Assembly: GCA_045631885.1 (NCBI GenBank) | Contig: JAZQVN010000020.1 | Span: 1-64,000 of the forward strand | Length of the DNA stretch: 64,000 nt | Source of the DNA: CAJOLV01 sp045631885 | GTDB taxonomy: Bacteria > Bacillota_I > Bacilli_A > RFN20 > CAG-826 | Direction of reading: 5' to 3' | Position numbers and translations under genes: made by a program | In this document: piece by piece, positions 27,208 to 36,432 of the stretch | How positions within the stretch are numbered: the first letter of the stretch is position 1 | Layout of the letters: every line of letters starts with the position of its first letter | The notes under the pieces: model-generated | What the model was told of the DNA's origin: nothing | Seen by the model: the letters and a program-made list of their open reading frames with translations, nothing else | Databases searched by the model: none

Positions 27208-27663
27208 ATGAACATTGATGTTAAATACATGAAGCAAGCTATAAAAGAAGCTAAGAAAGCAGAAGCAATTGATGAAGTTCCGATTGGTTGTGTGATAGTA
27301 AAAGATAACAGAGTTATCTCTCGTGGATTTAATCATCGTGAAAATAAACGATTAGTTATCAGCCATGCTGAAATAGAAGCTATTAATAAAGCCAATAAAA
27401 AAATAGGTGGCTGGAGACTAGAAGATTGTGATATTTATATCACAATAGAACCATGCATTATGTGTGCTGGTGCGATTCTGCAAGCAAGGTTTAAAAGAGT
27501 GATATTTGGTGCAAGAGATTATAAAGGTGGTGCGTTTGGATCATCTATAGATGTCTTAAAAGCCGAAAACATCAATCACCATCCAGAAGTAATGAGTGGA
27601 GTGTTAGAAGAAGAATGTTCTTCAATAATCTCTAACTACTTCAAGGGCAAAAGGAATAAATAA
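27208..27663 (+). CDS. tadA: tRNA-specific adenosine deaminase
   Basis: 151 aa from the ATG at 27208 (MNIDVKYMKQAIKEA). Converts A34 to inosine in tRNA-Arg(ACG). Zinc and catalytic motif HAEIEAI with PCIMCAGAILQAR. Length is typical. No strong SD is visible; the gene begins only 9 bases after the SRP RNA U-run, so it may be read through from the ffs promoter or start at an internal ATG (27229). Confidence 0.93.
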   Translation: MNIDVKYMKQAIKEAKKAEAIDEVPIGCVIVKDNRVISRGFNHRENKRLVISHAEIEAINKANKKIGGWRLEDCDIYITIEPCIMCAGAILQARFKRVIFGARDYKGGAFGSSIDVLKAENINHHPEVMSGVLEEECSSIISNYFKGKRNK

Positions 27664-27684
27664 TATCTATAAATAGATAAGTAA

Positions 27685-27713
27685 AACTTGGATTTTCATT
27701 CCAAGTTTTTTAT
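27685..27713 (+). terminator. Intrinsic terminator after tadA
   Basis: AACTTGGA (27685-27692) pairs with TCCAAGTT (27700-27707), followed by TTTTT. Confidence 0.85.
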
Positions 27714-27723
27714 TATGATTGTA

Positions 27724-30042
27724 ATGAAAAATAGCAGAAAGAGTCTTTGGAATATATTAAATGATAATTTAATCAATATATTTAACTTAGCGGTTATTGT
27801 CATTTTGGTGTTGTTCATTATCGTTCAATCACCTATTTTTATCATTCCGTTACTTCTTACTCTATGTTCATCTATCTTTAATCTATATCTCGATTACGGA
27901 AATTATTTTAAAAATAAAATAAATAGGAGCACTGTTCACATTTTAAGTAGTGGATTACAAATGGAAAAACCATTTAACAAACTAGTTAAAGGTGATGAAG
28001 TATTTGTTTACCCAAACGATTTAGTGGAATTTGTTGGTAAAGTTCAAAAAGGGATTGTCTTTGTTAATGAAAGCAAGATTAGCGGCAAAACTTCACCAGT
28101 AAGAAAGGTTCCTGGAGAATATGTAAGAATTGGTTCTTATATCATCAGTGGCACTGCGGTTTTACAAGTTGTTGATTTTGAAGGAAAGAAAGCTAAACAT
28201 GTTGGCTATCAAAGAACATTTGTTTCCTCTTGTTTGAGGCGGTTAAATCTCGCTTTAAGTGCTCTTGCGTTAGCAATTATCATCTTATCGATTATCGTTT
28301 CCTCATCTAGAGGATTTTTATCTATTGATAACAATCTGCAAGCGTCATTATTGATGGTCCCTGGTTTATTAAATGTTTTGTTAGCAATTTTCTTGTTCGT
28401 AGACGCTAAGAAATTGAAAGATAAGAAAATTGAAGTGCTAGATAACACCGCTTTAACTGAATTAGAAGACATTGATGTTGTTTGTTTAAATAAAACAGGT
28501 ACATTAACCACGGGTCAATATGAAGTGTTTAAGATTGTTCCTGTTGTCAGTGCATCATTTAGTTCTAATCCAAATAGCGTAAACACTTCTTTTGCTCAAA
28601 TAGTATCTGATGTTATTAAAACAAACAGCGAAAGAGGCGGATGGTTTAACGCTTTAAACGAATCATTCCATTATGATGTCGCAAAGATAGTCGTGGATTC
28701 TTGCTCGTTAAGAGATAACGGCGTATATAGTGCAGTCTCATTTAAAGGTGGTAAAACTCATGCGATTGGTGTACCAGAAAACTTTGAGTTTACTAACCAA
28801 GAAAGCATTTATAATTCTATTAACCAATATCGTTCAATGGGATATCGTGTTTTAGTGCTTGTAGAATCAAAAAACCCTCTAAAAGCCGGCTTAATTGATG
28901 GAAAATGCTTAGGAATTGGTGTGATTGTCCTTCAAGAAAAAGTGAGATCTTCGATGGTTGAACTCATTAAATATTTACAAGAAAAAGGTAAGACAATTAA
29001 GGTCATTTCTGGTGATGATAAAGAGTGCGTTACTGATATTTGTCGTAAGGCCGGAATTGATGTTGCAAATAAAGTTATTTCTTTAGACACAATGACATTT
29101 GAACAATTAGAAATGGTTGTTGATACTCAAAATGTTTTCACCGATGCTTCTTTATCTCAAAAAGAATTTATTATCAATCAAATCAAGAAAGATGGACATA
29201 AAGTTTTATATATTGGTGATGGTGATGTTGATACAAACGCTTTAAAGAAAGCCGATTTGGCGATGAGTTTAAACACATCATCGGACACCGCGAATAAATG
29301 TTCACAAGTGATCGTGGATGAATCGTTTAATGATTTCGATTCTTTATACGCTGCCAGTAAAAAACAAAAGAATAATGTTTTAACAACCATGGCGTTATTC
29401 TATTCACAAGCGATATTTGTGGCTTTCTTCTCTTTAATCTTTAGCATAGCTAATATATTTGATATTAACTTAGTTAATCCATTTACTTTCTTACATTTGA
29501 TTACCTGGTTATTGTTCGGTTCATTCATTCCAGGAATTGTTATTATGCTCAATAAGCAAGCACCCAATAAGAAGAATCACTTTATTATTTCTTTAATATT
29601 GTGCTCAGCAACATACATCATTCCTGTTGGGACCATTTACTTATTCCAAATCCTTCAATTAAATAGTTTAGGTTTCTTTAATATTCCATCTGATTTAAAT
29701 GATTTGCATGAACCACTTTCTAGTTCACAAGTTGCTAACAACTTATCTTGTCTAGCGGTGTTATTAGTTTCTCTGTTTGTCTTATATAGACAACTATCAC
29801 CATTAAACAACAAGAGAGCAGTTATATTTATATTACTGATACTTGTTCCAGTTATTTATTTTGTTTTATTAGGGTTCAATGTTGATGGAGTTTCAGTAGT
29901 AACTAATATAGATTCATCTATATTAACAGTTGGTCATTATTTTACAGGAGGAATTGTTGCTTTCATCTCTGGAAGTTTATTCCTCATTGTTTCAAGCGTT
30001 ATAGATATTGTTAAAGGAGAATATTCCGATGTTAAAAATTAA
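27724..30042 (+). CDS. Degenerate P-type ATPase-like membrane protein
   Basis: About 772 aa (alternative ATG at 27715). It keeps the overall P-type ATPase layout: two N-terminal membrane segments, actuator domain, two more segments, P/N domains and six C-terminal segments, closest to CtpE-like cation pumps. Key residues are changed. The phosphorylation motif DKTGT is NKTGT (Asn codon 28489-28491), the TGES loop reads ISGKTSP, and the M4 PEGL is PGLL. Later P-domain motifs persist (SGDDKECVTD, YIGDGDVDTN). It probably cannot form the aspartyl-phosphate and may be a regulatory pseudo-pump. It overlaps psuG by 14 bases. Confidence 0.8.
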   Translation: MKNSRKSLWNILNDNLINIFNLAVIVILVLFIIVQSPIFIIPLLLTLCSSIFNLYLDYGNYFKNKINRSTVHILSSGLQMEKPFNKLVKGDEVFVYPNDLVEFVGKVQKGIVFVNESKISGKTSPVRKVPGEYVRIGSYIISGTAVLQVVDFEGKKAKHVGYQRTFVSSCLRRLNLALSALALAIIILSIIVSSSRGFLSIDNNLQASLLMVPGLLNVLLAIFLFVDAKKLKDKKIEVLDNTALTELEDIDVVCLNKTGTLTTGQYEVFKIVPVVSASFSSNPNSVNTSFAQIVSDVIKTNSERGGWFNALNESFHYDVAKIVVDSCSLRDNGVYSAVSFKGGKTHAIGVPENFEFTNQESIYNSINQYRSMGYRVLVLVESKNPLKAGLIDGKCLGIGVIVLQEKVRSSMVELIKYLQEKGKTIKVISGDDKECVTDICRKAGIDVANKVISLDTMTFEQLEMVVDTQNVFTDASLSQKEFIINQIKKDGHKVLYIGDGDVDTNALKKADLAMSLNTSSDTANKCSQVIVDESFNDFDSLYAASKKQKNNVLTTMALFYSQAIFVAFFSLIFSIANIFDINLVNPFTFLHLITWLLFGSFIPGIVIMLNKQAPNKKNHFIISLILCSATYIIPVGTIYLFQILQLNSLGFFNIPSDLNDLHEPLSSSQVANNLSCLAVLLVSLFVLYRQLSPLNNKRAVIFILLILVPVIYFVLLGFNVDGVSVVTNIDSSILTVGHYFTGGIVAFISGSLFLIVSSVIDIVKGEYSDVKN

Positions 30043-30934
30043 TCCAGAAGTGAAAAAAGCTCTTGAAGAAGGTAAACCAGTTGTAGCTTTAGAAAGCACA
30101 ATTATTTCACACGGTATGCCTTATCCAAAAAACGTTCAAACAGCTTTACTTGTTGAACAAACAATTCGTGATCATGGTGCAATTCCAGCGACAATTGGAA
30201 TTATTGAAGGTGATGCGATTGTTGGCATGACCGCAGATGAAATTGAGGAGTTTGGTAAAAGACAAGGTATTTTAAAGGCATCTCGTAGAGATTTACCTGT
30301 TGTTTACGCGAAGAAATACTGGGCCGCCACTACAGTGGCCACAACAATGATTATTGCCGCTCAAGCGGGTATTGAATTATTTGTTACAGGTGGTATTGGT
30401 GGTGTCCATAGAGGTGCGACAGAAACAATGGATATTTCTGCTGACTTACAAGAATTAGCTAAGACAGATATTACCGTTATATGTGCTGGTGCTAAAGCCA
30501 TTTTGGACTTACCATTAACTTTAGAATATTTAGAAACACAAGGTGTTCCAGTTTTAGGATTTAAAACTGATGAATTACCAGCGTTCTATACCGCTCATTC
30601 TGGATTAAAAGTCGATTATAGAATCGATTCTTATGAAGAAGCAGCATTGGTAATGAAAGAAAAGAAAAAGAATCACCTTATAGGTGGTATCTTAATCACT
30701 AATCCAATTCCTGAAGAATATGCGATGGATCAAAACACAATTGATAACGCGATTAAAACCGCTTTGATGGACGCGCAAAGACAAGGAATTAAAGGTAAAG
30801 AAGTTACTCCGTTCTTATTAAAAACAATCGTTGAGATTACAGGTGGAGATTCATTAGAATCTAACATTAAATTAGTTATTAATAATGCAATTGTAGGAGC
30901 GGAAATCGCTAAAGCGTATAATAAGATTAAATAA
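30029..30934 (+). CDS. psuG: Pseudouridine-5'-phosphate glycosidase
   Basis: 301 aa from the ATG at 30029 (MLKINPEVKKAL), with AAAGGAG nine bases in front. Splits pseudouridine-5'-phosphate into uracil and ribose-5-phosphate. Family motifs: VALESTIISHGMPYPKN, TVATTMIIAAQAGI, FVTGGIGGVHRGA. No pseudouridine kinase (psuK) is adjacent, so kinase activity must lie elsewhere. Confidence 0.93.
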   Translation: MLKINPEVKKALEEGKPVVALESTIISHGMPYPKNVQTALLVEQTIRDHGAIPATIGIIEGDAIVGMTADEIEEFGKRQGILKASRRDLPVVYAKKYWAATTVATTMIIAAQAGIELFVTGGIGGVHRGATETMDISADLQELAKTDITVICAGAKAILDLPLTLEYLETQGVPVLGFKTDELPAFYTAHSGLKVDYRIDSYEEAALVMKEKKKNHLIGGILITNPIPEEYAMDQNTIDNAIKTALMDAQRQGIKGKEVTPFLLKTIVEITGGDSLESNIKLVINNAIVGAEIAKAYNKIK

Positions 30935-30944
30935 ACAAAAGTTT

Positions 30945-31505
30945 ATGAAGACAGAACACGAACTAGCTTTAACATTAAAAACAATGATGTCTGAGATGCC
31001 GTTAGATGAAATCTCAGTTACTTCGTTGACAAAAAGATGCAAGATTAATAGAAAAACCTTCTATTATCATTTTCATGATATCTATGATTTGTTAACACAA
31101 GTCTTTCTTGATGAAAGAATTCAAAAGACGGAAAACGCGAAGGATATTAATCAACTATTGAAGGTTATTTTTGATTACTATCTTAAAAACAATAAATTTA
31201 TTGATGCGACTTTAAATTCCGCTGGTAAAGAATTAGTTCAAGAGTTCTTCTACAATATCTGCTACACTAATTTTTTACGTTTTATTAATTCGATGTCCGA
31301 TGGTAAGAAGCTACATATCAATGATCGTAAATACATCGCAAGATTCTTTGCGTTTGGATATTCAAATTCCATCATTTATTATCTGTCTACATACAAGAAC
31401 AAAACACTTGCTGGCTTACTAAATTGCTTCAGCTTCCAAAATAAAAATGTGCTTGAAGAATCGGTAGCGAATTTATTAAAAGAGAGGGCAAAAGTCCATG
31501 ATTAA
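30945..31505 (+). CDS. TetR/AcrR-family transcriptional regulator
   Basis: 186 aa. N-terminal HTH typical of TetR (EISVTSLTKRCKINRKTFYYHFHDIYDLL), then a helical ligand domain. It is 10 bases after psuG and overlaps the alcohol dehydrogenase gene by 8 bases, so it most likely controls this unit. The effector is unknown. Confidence 0.85.
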   Translation: MKTEHELALTLKTMMSEMPLDEISVTSLTKRCKINRKTFYYHFHDIYDLLTQVFLDERIQKTENAKDINQLLKVIFDYYLKNNKFIDATLNSAGKELVQEFFYNICYTNFLRFINSMSDGKKLHINDRKYIARFFAFGYSNSIIYYLSTYKNKTLAGLLNCFSFQNKNVLEESVANLLKERAKVHD

Positions 31506-32676
31506 TTTTGATTTTGCTATAAAAACAAAAATATATTTCGGTTCTGATAAGCACTTAGAAGTCGGGAAAATTTTAAGTGAAAATAACGCGAAAAAAGTAA
31601 TTGTTGTTGTCGGTCAAGGCTCCGTTAAAAAGTCAGGCTTATTAGATGTTGTTCTTTCTAAATTAGAAGAAAATCATATCCAATATCGTGTATTAGAAGG
31701 TGTCAGACCAAATCCCACCGCGGATTTAGCTAGAGAGTTTGTTAAATTCGCTAAAGATTATAAACCAGATTTCTTATTAGCTGTTGGTGGCGGTTCAGTT
31801 ATGGACACCGCTAAATTCATTTGCGTGGGTTATTACTATGATGGTGATTGTTTTGACTTCAATCTCCATAAAGTTGAGCCACAAAAGGCTTTACCGTTAG
31901 GTGTTATATTAACTATTTCTGCTTCTGGTAGTGAAATGTCTACATCGTGTGTTATTCAAGACGATGAAACGATGATTAAAAGAGGATTTAATTCTGAATT
32001 AGTTAGACCAGTTTTTGCCATTGAAAACCCTGAATTGACTTTTAGTGTTAGTCCAAATCAAACCGCGAACGGTATTACCGACATAATGATGCATACCTTA
32101 GAAAGATATTTCCAACCATCTTGTAATAATGAACCTGCGGATGGATTTGCTGAAGCGTTATTAAAATCAGTAATTAAAGCTGGTGAAGTGGTAATGGAAA
32201 ATCCAAATGATTATGAATCAAGAGCGGTATTAATGTTAATGTCTTCTCTGTCTCATAATGGATTAACTAATATTGGTAAGAAATTCTTCATGCCTGTTCA
32301 TCAATTAGAACACGCTTTATCTGGTGTTTATCCTGATGTTGCTCATGGTGCGGGTTTAGCGGTCTTATTCCCTGCGTGGGCTAGATATTATGTCAATGTT
32401 GATCCAGATAAATTTGATAAGTTTGCTAGAAATGTTTTTGGATTAAATAATCCAAATAAAGTGGAAAACGGTTTATTAGGTATTAAAGCTTTAGAAGATT
32501 ATTTTGAAAAGATTCACATGCCACACACTTATAAAGATTTAGGAATTGATAATCCTGACATCGATAAGTTAGTTGCTGTTTTATTAGATAATGGAAAAAA
32601 GACAATTTTTCATCATATAAAACCTATGAATGAGGAAATTGCGCGTATAATATATGAGAGTTGTGTGAGGAGGTAA
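31498..32676 (+). CDS. Iron-containing alcohol dehydrogenase
   Basis: 392 aa, group III (BdhA/YqhD-like) NAD(P)H-dependent dehydrogenase. NAD site VGGGSVMDTAKF (about residues 95-106). Metal ligands are in GITDIMMHTLERYF and PVHQLEHALSG...AHGAGLAV. It reduces aldehydes to alcohols, probably as an electron sink in fermentation. Translationally coupled to the TetR regulator. Confidence 0.9.
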   Translation: MINFDFAIKTKIYFGSDKHLEVGKILSENNAKKVIVVVGQGSVKKSGLLDVVLSKLEENHIQYRVLEGVRPNPTADLAREFVKFAKDYKPDFLLAVGGGSVMDTAKFICVGYYYDGDCFDFNLHKVEPQKALPLGVILTISASGSEMSTSCVIQDDETMIKRGFNSELVRPVFAIENPELTFSVSPNQTANGITDIMMHTLERYFQPSCNNEPADGFAEALLKSVIKAGEVVMENPNDYESRAVLMLMSSLSHNGLTNIGKKFFMPVHQLEHALSGVYPDVAHGAGLAVLFPAWARYYVNVDPDKFDKFARNVFGLNNPNKVENGLLGIKALEDYFEKIHMPHTYKDLGIDNPDIDKLVAVLLDNGKKTIFHHIKPMNEEIARIIYESCVRR

Positions 32677-32680
32677 TGAA

Positions 32681-33832
32681 ATGAAAAAACAAGATATTGC
32701 TGGTTTATTAGTTTATGTAATGATTCTTGCTTTAGCGGCTGTTTTCGGATTGGTCGTTATTAGAAATTATGCTTCCTCAGGCAAAACTGGTATGGAAACA
32801 TGGCAATTCATCTTATTTGTCATCGGAGCAATTTTTGCCGGTTTAGTTGGTAACTCAATTCTTTATGAATTGGCTCATATGCTTGGAGCAAAGATTGGTG
32901 GGTATAAAATTACATCTGTTTCCATTCTTGGCTTCACATGGGCTAAAAACGATGGAAAAACAACATTTCACTATGGTTCATTTGACGGATTAACCGGTGA
33001 AACCAAAATTATTCCAATTCAAAACAGAAAGAAACCAGCAAATCCTATCCCATATTTAGTAACAGGTACGATTTTATACGCTATCGAAGTGGTCATCGTT
33101 GTTTTCGCCTTTTCTCTTTTAACAAAAGATACCAACGATTCAACGTTAAGCAATATTGGTTATTTCCTTCTTATCTTTATGACAGTGGGTGGAATGATTT
33201 TAATTTATAACATTATTCCTTTCCAATTAGATTCAATGACAGATGGCTATCGTTTACGTTTAGTTTCTGGTAAAAAGAACAGAGAAGCTTTTAACGCGAT
33301 GCTTTTAGGCAAAACTGTTGAAGAAGTATCAAATGAACAAGGTCCTAATGCTTCATCATCCTTTTCAAGTAATCTAAAGATTAACCAAGTTTATAATTTG
33401 CTTGATGAAGAGAAATATGTTGAAGCAGAACAATTATTAGATTCGATCATTGAAGACGCTCCAAACGATAAAAAGATGAGTGGTAAAACACTATTCACCG
33501 CTAAATCATTAAAAGTGTTTTTAATCTTTGTTAACCAAGAAGAAAAAGTGGCAATCGACTATTGTGAAAAGAATATTCCTTTACGCGACAGAAGAGATTT
33601 AAGCGATGAAAGTGATTTAGTTAGTATTAGAGCTTACCTTCTTATTGCAGGAATTATTGATAAATCTAAATCAGAAGTGAATAGAACTTTAGATAAAGTA
33701 TTTAAAGTCTACAAGCACACTCCTGAGAATCGTAGATCTTTAGAATCAAAACTTTATAATAAAGCGCTACAATTAGTGAGCGAAAAACACCCTGAATGGG
33801 GAATTGTAGATTACGCAATAAAAGAACAATAA
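32681..33832 (+). CDS. M50 (site-2 protease)-like membrane protein, motif altered
   Basis: 383 aa. About four membrane segments in residues 8-180, then a cytosolic helical tail of repeat-like character. In the second segment YELAHMLGAKIGG (32864-32902) stands where M50 proteases have HELGHxxxAxxxG, with the first metal His replaced by Tyr. The second motif region reads IIPFQLDSMTDGYRL, like the family's N-P-DG. It may be an inactive relative or bind metal differently. GGAGG precedes the ATG; it follows the dehydrogenase by 4 bases. Confidence 0.6.
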   Translation: MKKQDIAGLLVYVMILALAAVFGLVVIRNYASSGKTGMETWQFILFVIGAIFAGLVGNSILYELAHMLGAKIGGYKITSVSILGFTWAKNDGKTTFHYGSFDGLTGETKIIPIQNRKKPANPIPYLVTGTILYAIEVVIVVFAFSLLTKDTNDSTLSNIGYFLLIFMTVGGMILIYNIIPFQLDSMTDGYRLRLVSGKKNREAFNAMLLGKTVEEVSNEQGPNASSSFSSNLKINQVYNLLDEEKYVEAEQLLDSIIEDAPNDKKMSGKTLFTAKSLKVFLIFVNQEEKVAIDYCEKNIPLRDRRDLSDESDLVSIRAYLLIAGIIDKSKSEVNRTLDKVFKVYKHTPENRRSLESKLYNKALQLVSEKHPEWGIVDYAIKEQ

Positions 33833-33835
33833 TTT

Positions 33836-33866
33836 GAAAAAAGCTGGCAAATCGCCAGTTTTTTCT
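33836..33866. terminator. Bidirectional intrinsic terminator
   Basis: AAAAAAGCTGGC pairs with GCCAGTTTTTTC around AAATC. It suits both the plus-strand operon and the convergent lipoprotein gene. Confidence 0.85.
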
Positions 33867-33884
33867 TAGTTTTTATAGTTTTTC

Positions 33885-34610
33885 TTATTCTCCAAAAGTC
33901 ATTCCGCTTGATGTGTCACCAGTGAATAACCAAGTGAAGAAATCACCGATTTTTTTCATCGACACCATGATGTTATAACCAATCGCAGCAAGTTGAACTT
34001 GAGCCACTCCAAACATCATCGCGACATATGTTGTACTGACTACTTGGTTATTAACACTAATATAGGCAACACCATATTGTTTGTTTTGTTTGTTATAAAA
34101 CTCAACAGTGTATTTACCAGTCGCCGTCGCATCTAGATTAATTTCATAAGTTTGATTTTCTTCTGGAACTTTTTCTAAATGCTGATTGGTAACTTCTTTT
34201 CCGTTGACGGTGTAATATGAGAATTCATATTTTTCATCAAGAGGATCGTTATCAAATGTTACTCGAATATAATCGTTATCTGATACTTCAACGAAGTTGA
34301 AACTAAACATAGATATTCTATCTGTCATATCAATAACAGATATTCCGCCTTCTTGAGGTGTATCGTCCACTTCTTGATTGGGTGGGGTTACTGGTTCTTG
34401 ATGTTCGTGTTCTTGATCATCCGCTCCAGAATTTGAGCCACCGCTATTGGCGCTTGGGTTATCCGTATCTTGCTTTTCATCGCCTCTAGTTGTCTCATTG
34501 TTGTTGTTATTATTTGTAGAATGAATCACAGAAAAACCTGAGTCTCCACAACCAGCTAAGGATAAAGACCCAACCAAGGCAAATAAGAGGTATACTTTCC
34601 CAAATTTCAT
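33885..34610 (-). CDS. Lipoprotein of unknown function with low-complexity linker
   Basis: 241 aa. Signal peptide with lipobox SLSLAGC. Residues about 33-90 are low complexity (NNNNNNETTRGDEKQ, Ser/Gly/Asn, then Gln/Glu/Pro), probably a spacer on the cell surface. A beta-rich domain of about 110 residues follows, then a hydrophobic amphipathic C-terminus (AAIGYNIMVSMKKIGDFFTWLF). No known domain recognised. It diverges from the phosphate transporter gene. Confidence 0.65.
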   Translation of the reverse strand: MKFGKVYLLFALVGSLSLAGCGDSGFSVIHSTNNNNNNETTRGDEKQDTDNPSANSGGSNSGADDQEHEHQEPVTPPNQEVDDTPQEGGISVIDMTDRISMFSFNFVEVSDNDYIRVTFDNDPLDEKYEFSYYTVNGKEVTNQHLEKVPEENQTYEINLDATATGKYTVEFYNKQNKQYGVAYISVNNQVVSTTYVAMMFGVAQVQLAAIGYNIMVSMKKIGDFFTWLFTGDTSSGMTFGE

Positions 34611-34678
34611 AAGTGTTCTTACAACTTAATTATATTAAATATACAAAAAAGTTAAATCTTTTTGTATTATTGTATTGT

Positions 34679-35779
34679 ATGAGTATTCAAAATTTCTTTG
34701 AATTATGCAATGCCCATCCTTGGGCCTACATAGCGTTAATTATCAATTTCGGTGTTGTTTTTGTTAATGGTTGGACCGATGGTCCAAACGCAATTGCTAC
34801 TGCTGTTACAACTAGAGCTATGACTCCGAGAGCCGCTGTTATTATGTGCGCAGTGCTCAACGCTATTGGCGTTGTTGTTATTGGTGCGTTCTCGTCAGCA
34901 ATCTCTGCTTTAGTGGGCGGTGACGTTTCGAAAACAATTGCTAATTTAGTTAGTTGGGGAAGTGCTTCAACCGATCAAATCTTATGCGCGATTGCGTGTG
35001 GGCTGATGGCAATTGTTGTTGTTAGCTTAGTTTGTACATTCTTTGGATTCCCATCCAGTCAATCAAACTGCTTAATTGGTGGTGTTACTGGTGCTGGAGT
35101 TGCCTTATTGCTATTAGGAAGCGGCGGAAGCATCGGAGCTGAACCATGGATTAAAGTTATGATTGGTTTCTTTGGTTCACTTATCCTTGGATTCTTACTT
35201 GGTTATGGTTTCACATTACTAATTCAATTGCTTTTTAAGAAAGTTACTAAAGGTAAATCGACAAGATTTTTCAATATTGGTCAAATAGTCACTAGTGGGT
35301 TAATGAGTTTTATGCACGGTGTCCAAGATGGAGCGAAATTCTTAGGTATTTCTATCCTTATTGGCGCGACATTATCTGTCTCTACAGGAGCAGAATATTC
35401 CACTGCATTAGCGTCATTCTCTGGCGTTTGGTGGATGTATTTACCAGTTGCTGTTTTTATCACTGTAGGAACGTTAATGGGTGGTTATAACATTATCAAA
35501 ACAATGGGCAAAGGAATGGCGGTTTTGAAAAAATACCAAGCTTTTGCAACCGATATTGCTGCATCTGTCGCATTATTACTCGCTACGTTCTTTGGTTTAC
35601 CTGTATCCACCGGAACAGTGAAGAGCACTGCAATTATGGGTGGTGGAGCGGCTCGTAGTTTTAGAAGAGTTAAGTGGCCTGTTGCAGGACGAATGGTGAT
35701 GTTTGGTATTGCCGCATTCCCAGCTTCTGCAATAGTGGGATTCTTACTTGTATTAATATTTGTTTGGACATGTCATTAG
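34679..35779 (+). CDS. pit: PiT-family inorganic phosphate transporter
   Basis: 366 aa from the ATG at 34679 (MSIQNFFELC). Ten or so membrane segments. The duplicated PiT signature is seen as VNGWTDGPNAIATAVTTRAM and MHGVQDGAKFLG. Low-affinity proton-coupled (metal-)phosphate import. A -10-like TATTAT ends 8 bases before the ATG and no SD is present, so the mRNA may be leaderless. The PhoU-like partner follows. Confidence 0.92.
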   Translation: MSIQNFFELCNAHPWAYIALIINFGVVFVNGWTDGPNAIATAVTTRAMTPRAAVIMCAVLNAIGVVVIGAFSSAISALVGGDVSKTIANLVSWGSASTDQILCAIACGLMAIVVVSLVCTFFGFPSSQSNCLIGGVTGAGVALLLLGSGGSIGAEPWIKVMIGFFGSLILGFLLGYGFTLLIQLLFKKVTKGKSTRFFNIGQIVTSGLMSFMHGVQDGAKFLGISILIGATLSVSTGAEYSTALASFSGVWWMYLPVAVFITVGTLMGGYNIIKTMGKGMAVLKKYQAFATDIAASVALLLATFFGLPVSTGTVKSTAIMGGGAARSFRRVKWPVAGRMVMFGIAAFPASAIVGFLLVLIFVWTCH

Positions 35780-35791
35780 GAGGTTAAATGT

Positions 35792-36427
35792 ATGTTTAAA
35801 AAGAATAAGAAAAATAAGTCAAATTATTACTTTGATCAATTCCCTGTTTTAGCGCATTATTCAGTTATCTGTGGAGAGATGATTTTAGATTATTTGAAAA
35901 CGTATAATGTCGAACATCTTGAAGAAATGAAGACCTCTGTTCACCTCGTTGAACATGAAGCTGATTCAGTTAAACATGAAGTCACCGCTAAATTATTAAC
36001 TGAATTCATGACTCCAATCGATCGCGAAGATATTTTCGAATTGTTAAGATTAATTGATGATGTGACAGATGCGATTGAAGAGATTTCTTTAAAACTATAT
36101 CTCTATAACTACACAGAATTACCTCCAAACACTGTTGAATTCACCCAATTAACATTGGAATGTATGAGAAAGATGGAAGAATGCCTCCATCAATTCCCAG
36201 ATTATCTTAATAAAGATATCTTTGAACCATACATTCAAGAAGTTATCAAACTTGAAGAACAATCCGATGATATGTATATCTCCAATATGCGTCAATTATA
36301 TTTAACAGAAACCAATGGTTTCAAACGTCATAAGGCAGAAGCTATGTACACAATGTTAGAAGAAGTATCTGATAAGTGTCGCGAAGTCTGCCGTTATGTC
36401 CAAAATATCGCTTTAAAGAATTTATAA
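35792..36427 (+). CDS. PhoU-like DUF47 Pit accessory protein
   Basis: 211 aa, all-helical PhoU-type protein (VHLVEHEADSVKHEVTAKL, FMTPIDREDIFELLRLIDDVTDAIEEIS). The E-x-E/D-x-D metal-binding patterns are typical of DUF47 proteins that regulate PiT transporters. It lies 12 bases after the transporter, with AGGAGG in front. Confidence 0.9.
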   Translation: MFKKNKKNKSNYYFDQFPVLAHYSVICGEMILDYLKTYNVEHLEEMKTSVHLVEHEADSVKHEVTAKLLTEFMTPIDREDIFELLRLIDDVTDAIEEISLKLYLYNYTELPPNTVEFTQLTLECMRKMEECLHQFPDYLNKDIFEPYIQEVIKLEEQSDDMYISNMRQLYLTETNGFKRHKAEAMYTMLEEVSDKCREVCRYVQNIALKNL

Positions 36428-36432
36428 GATAC

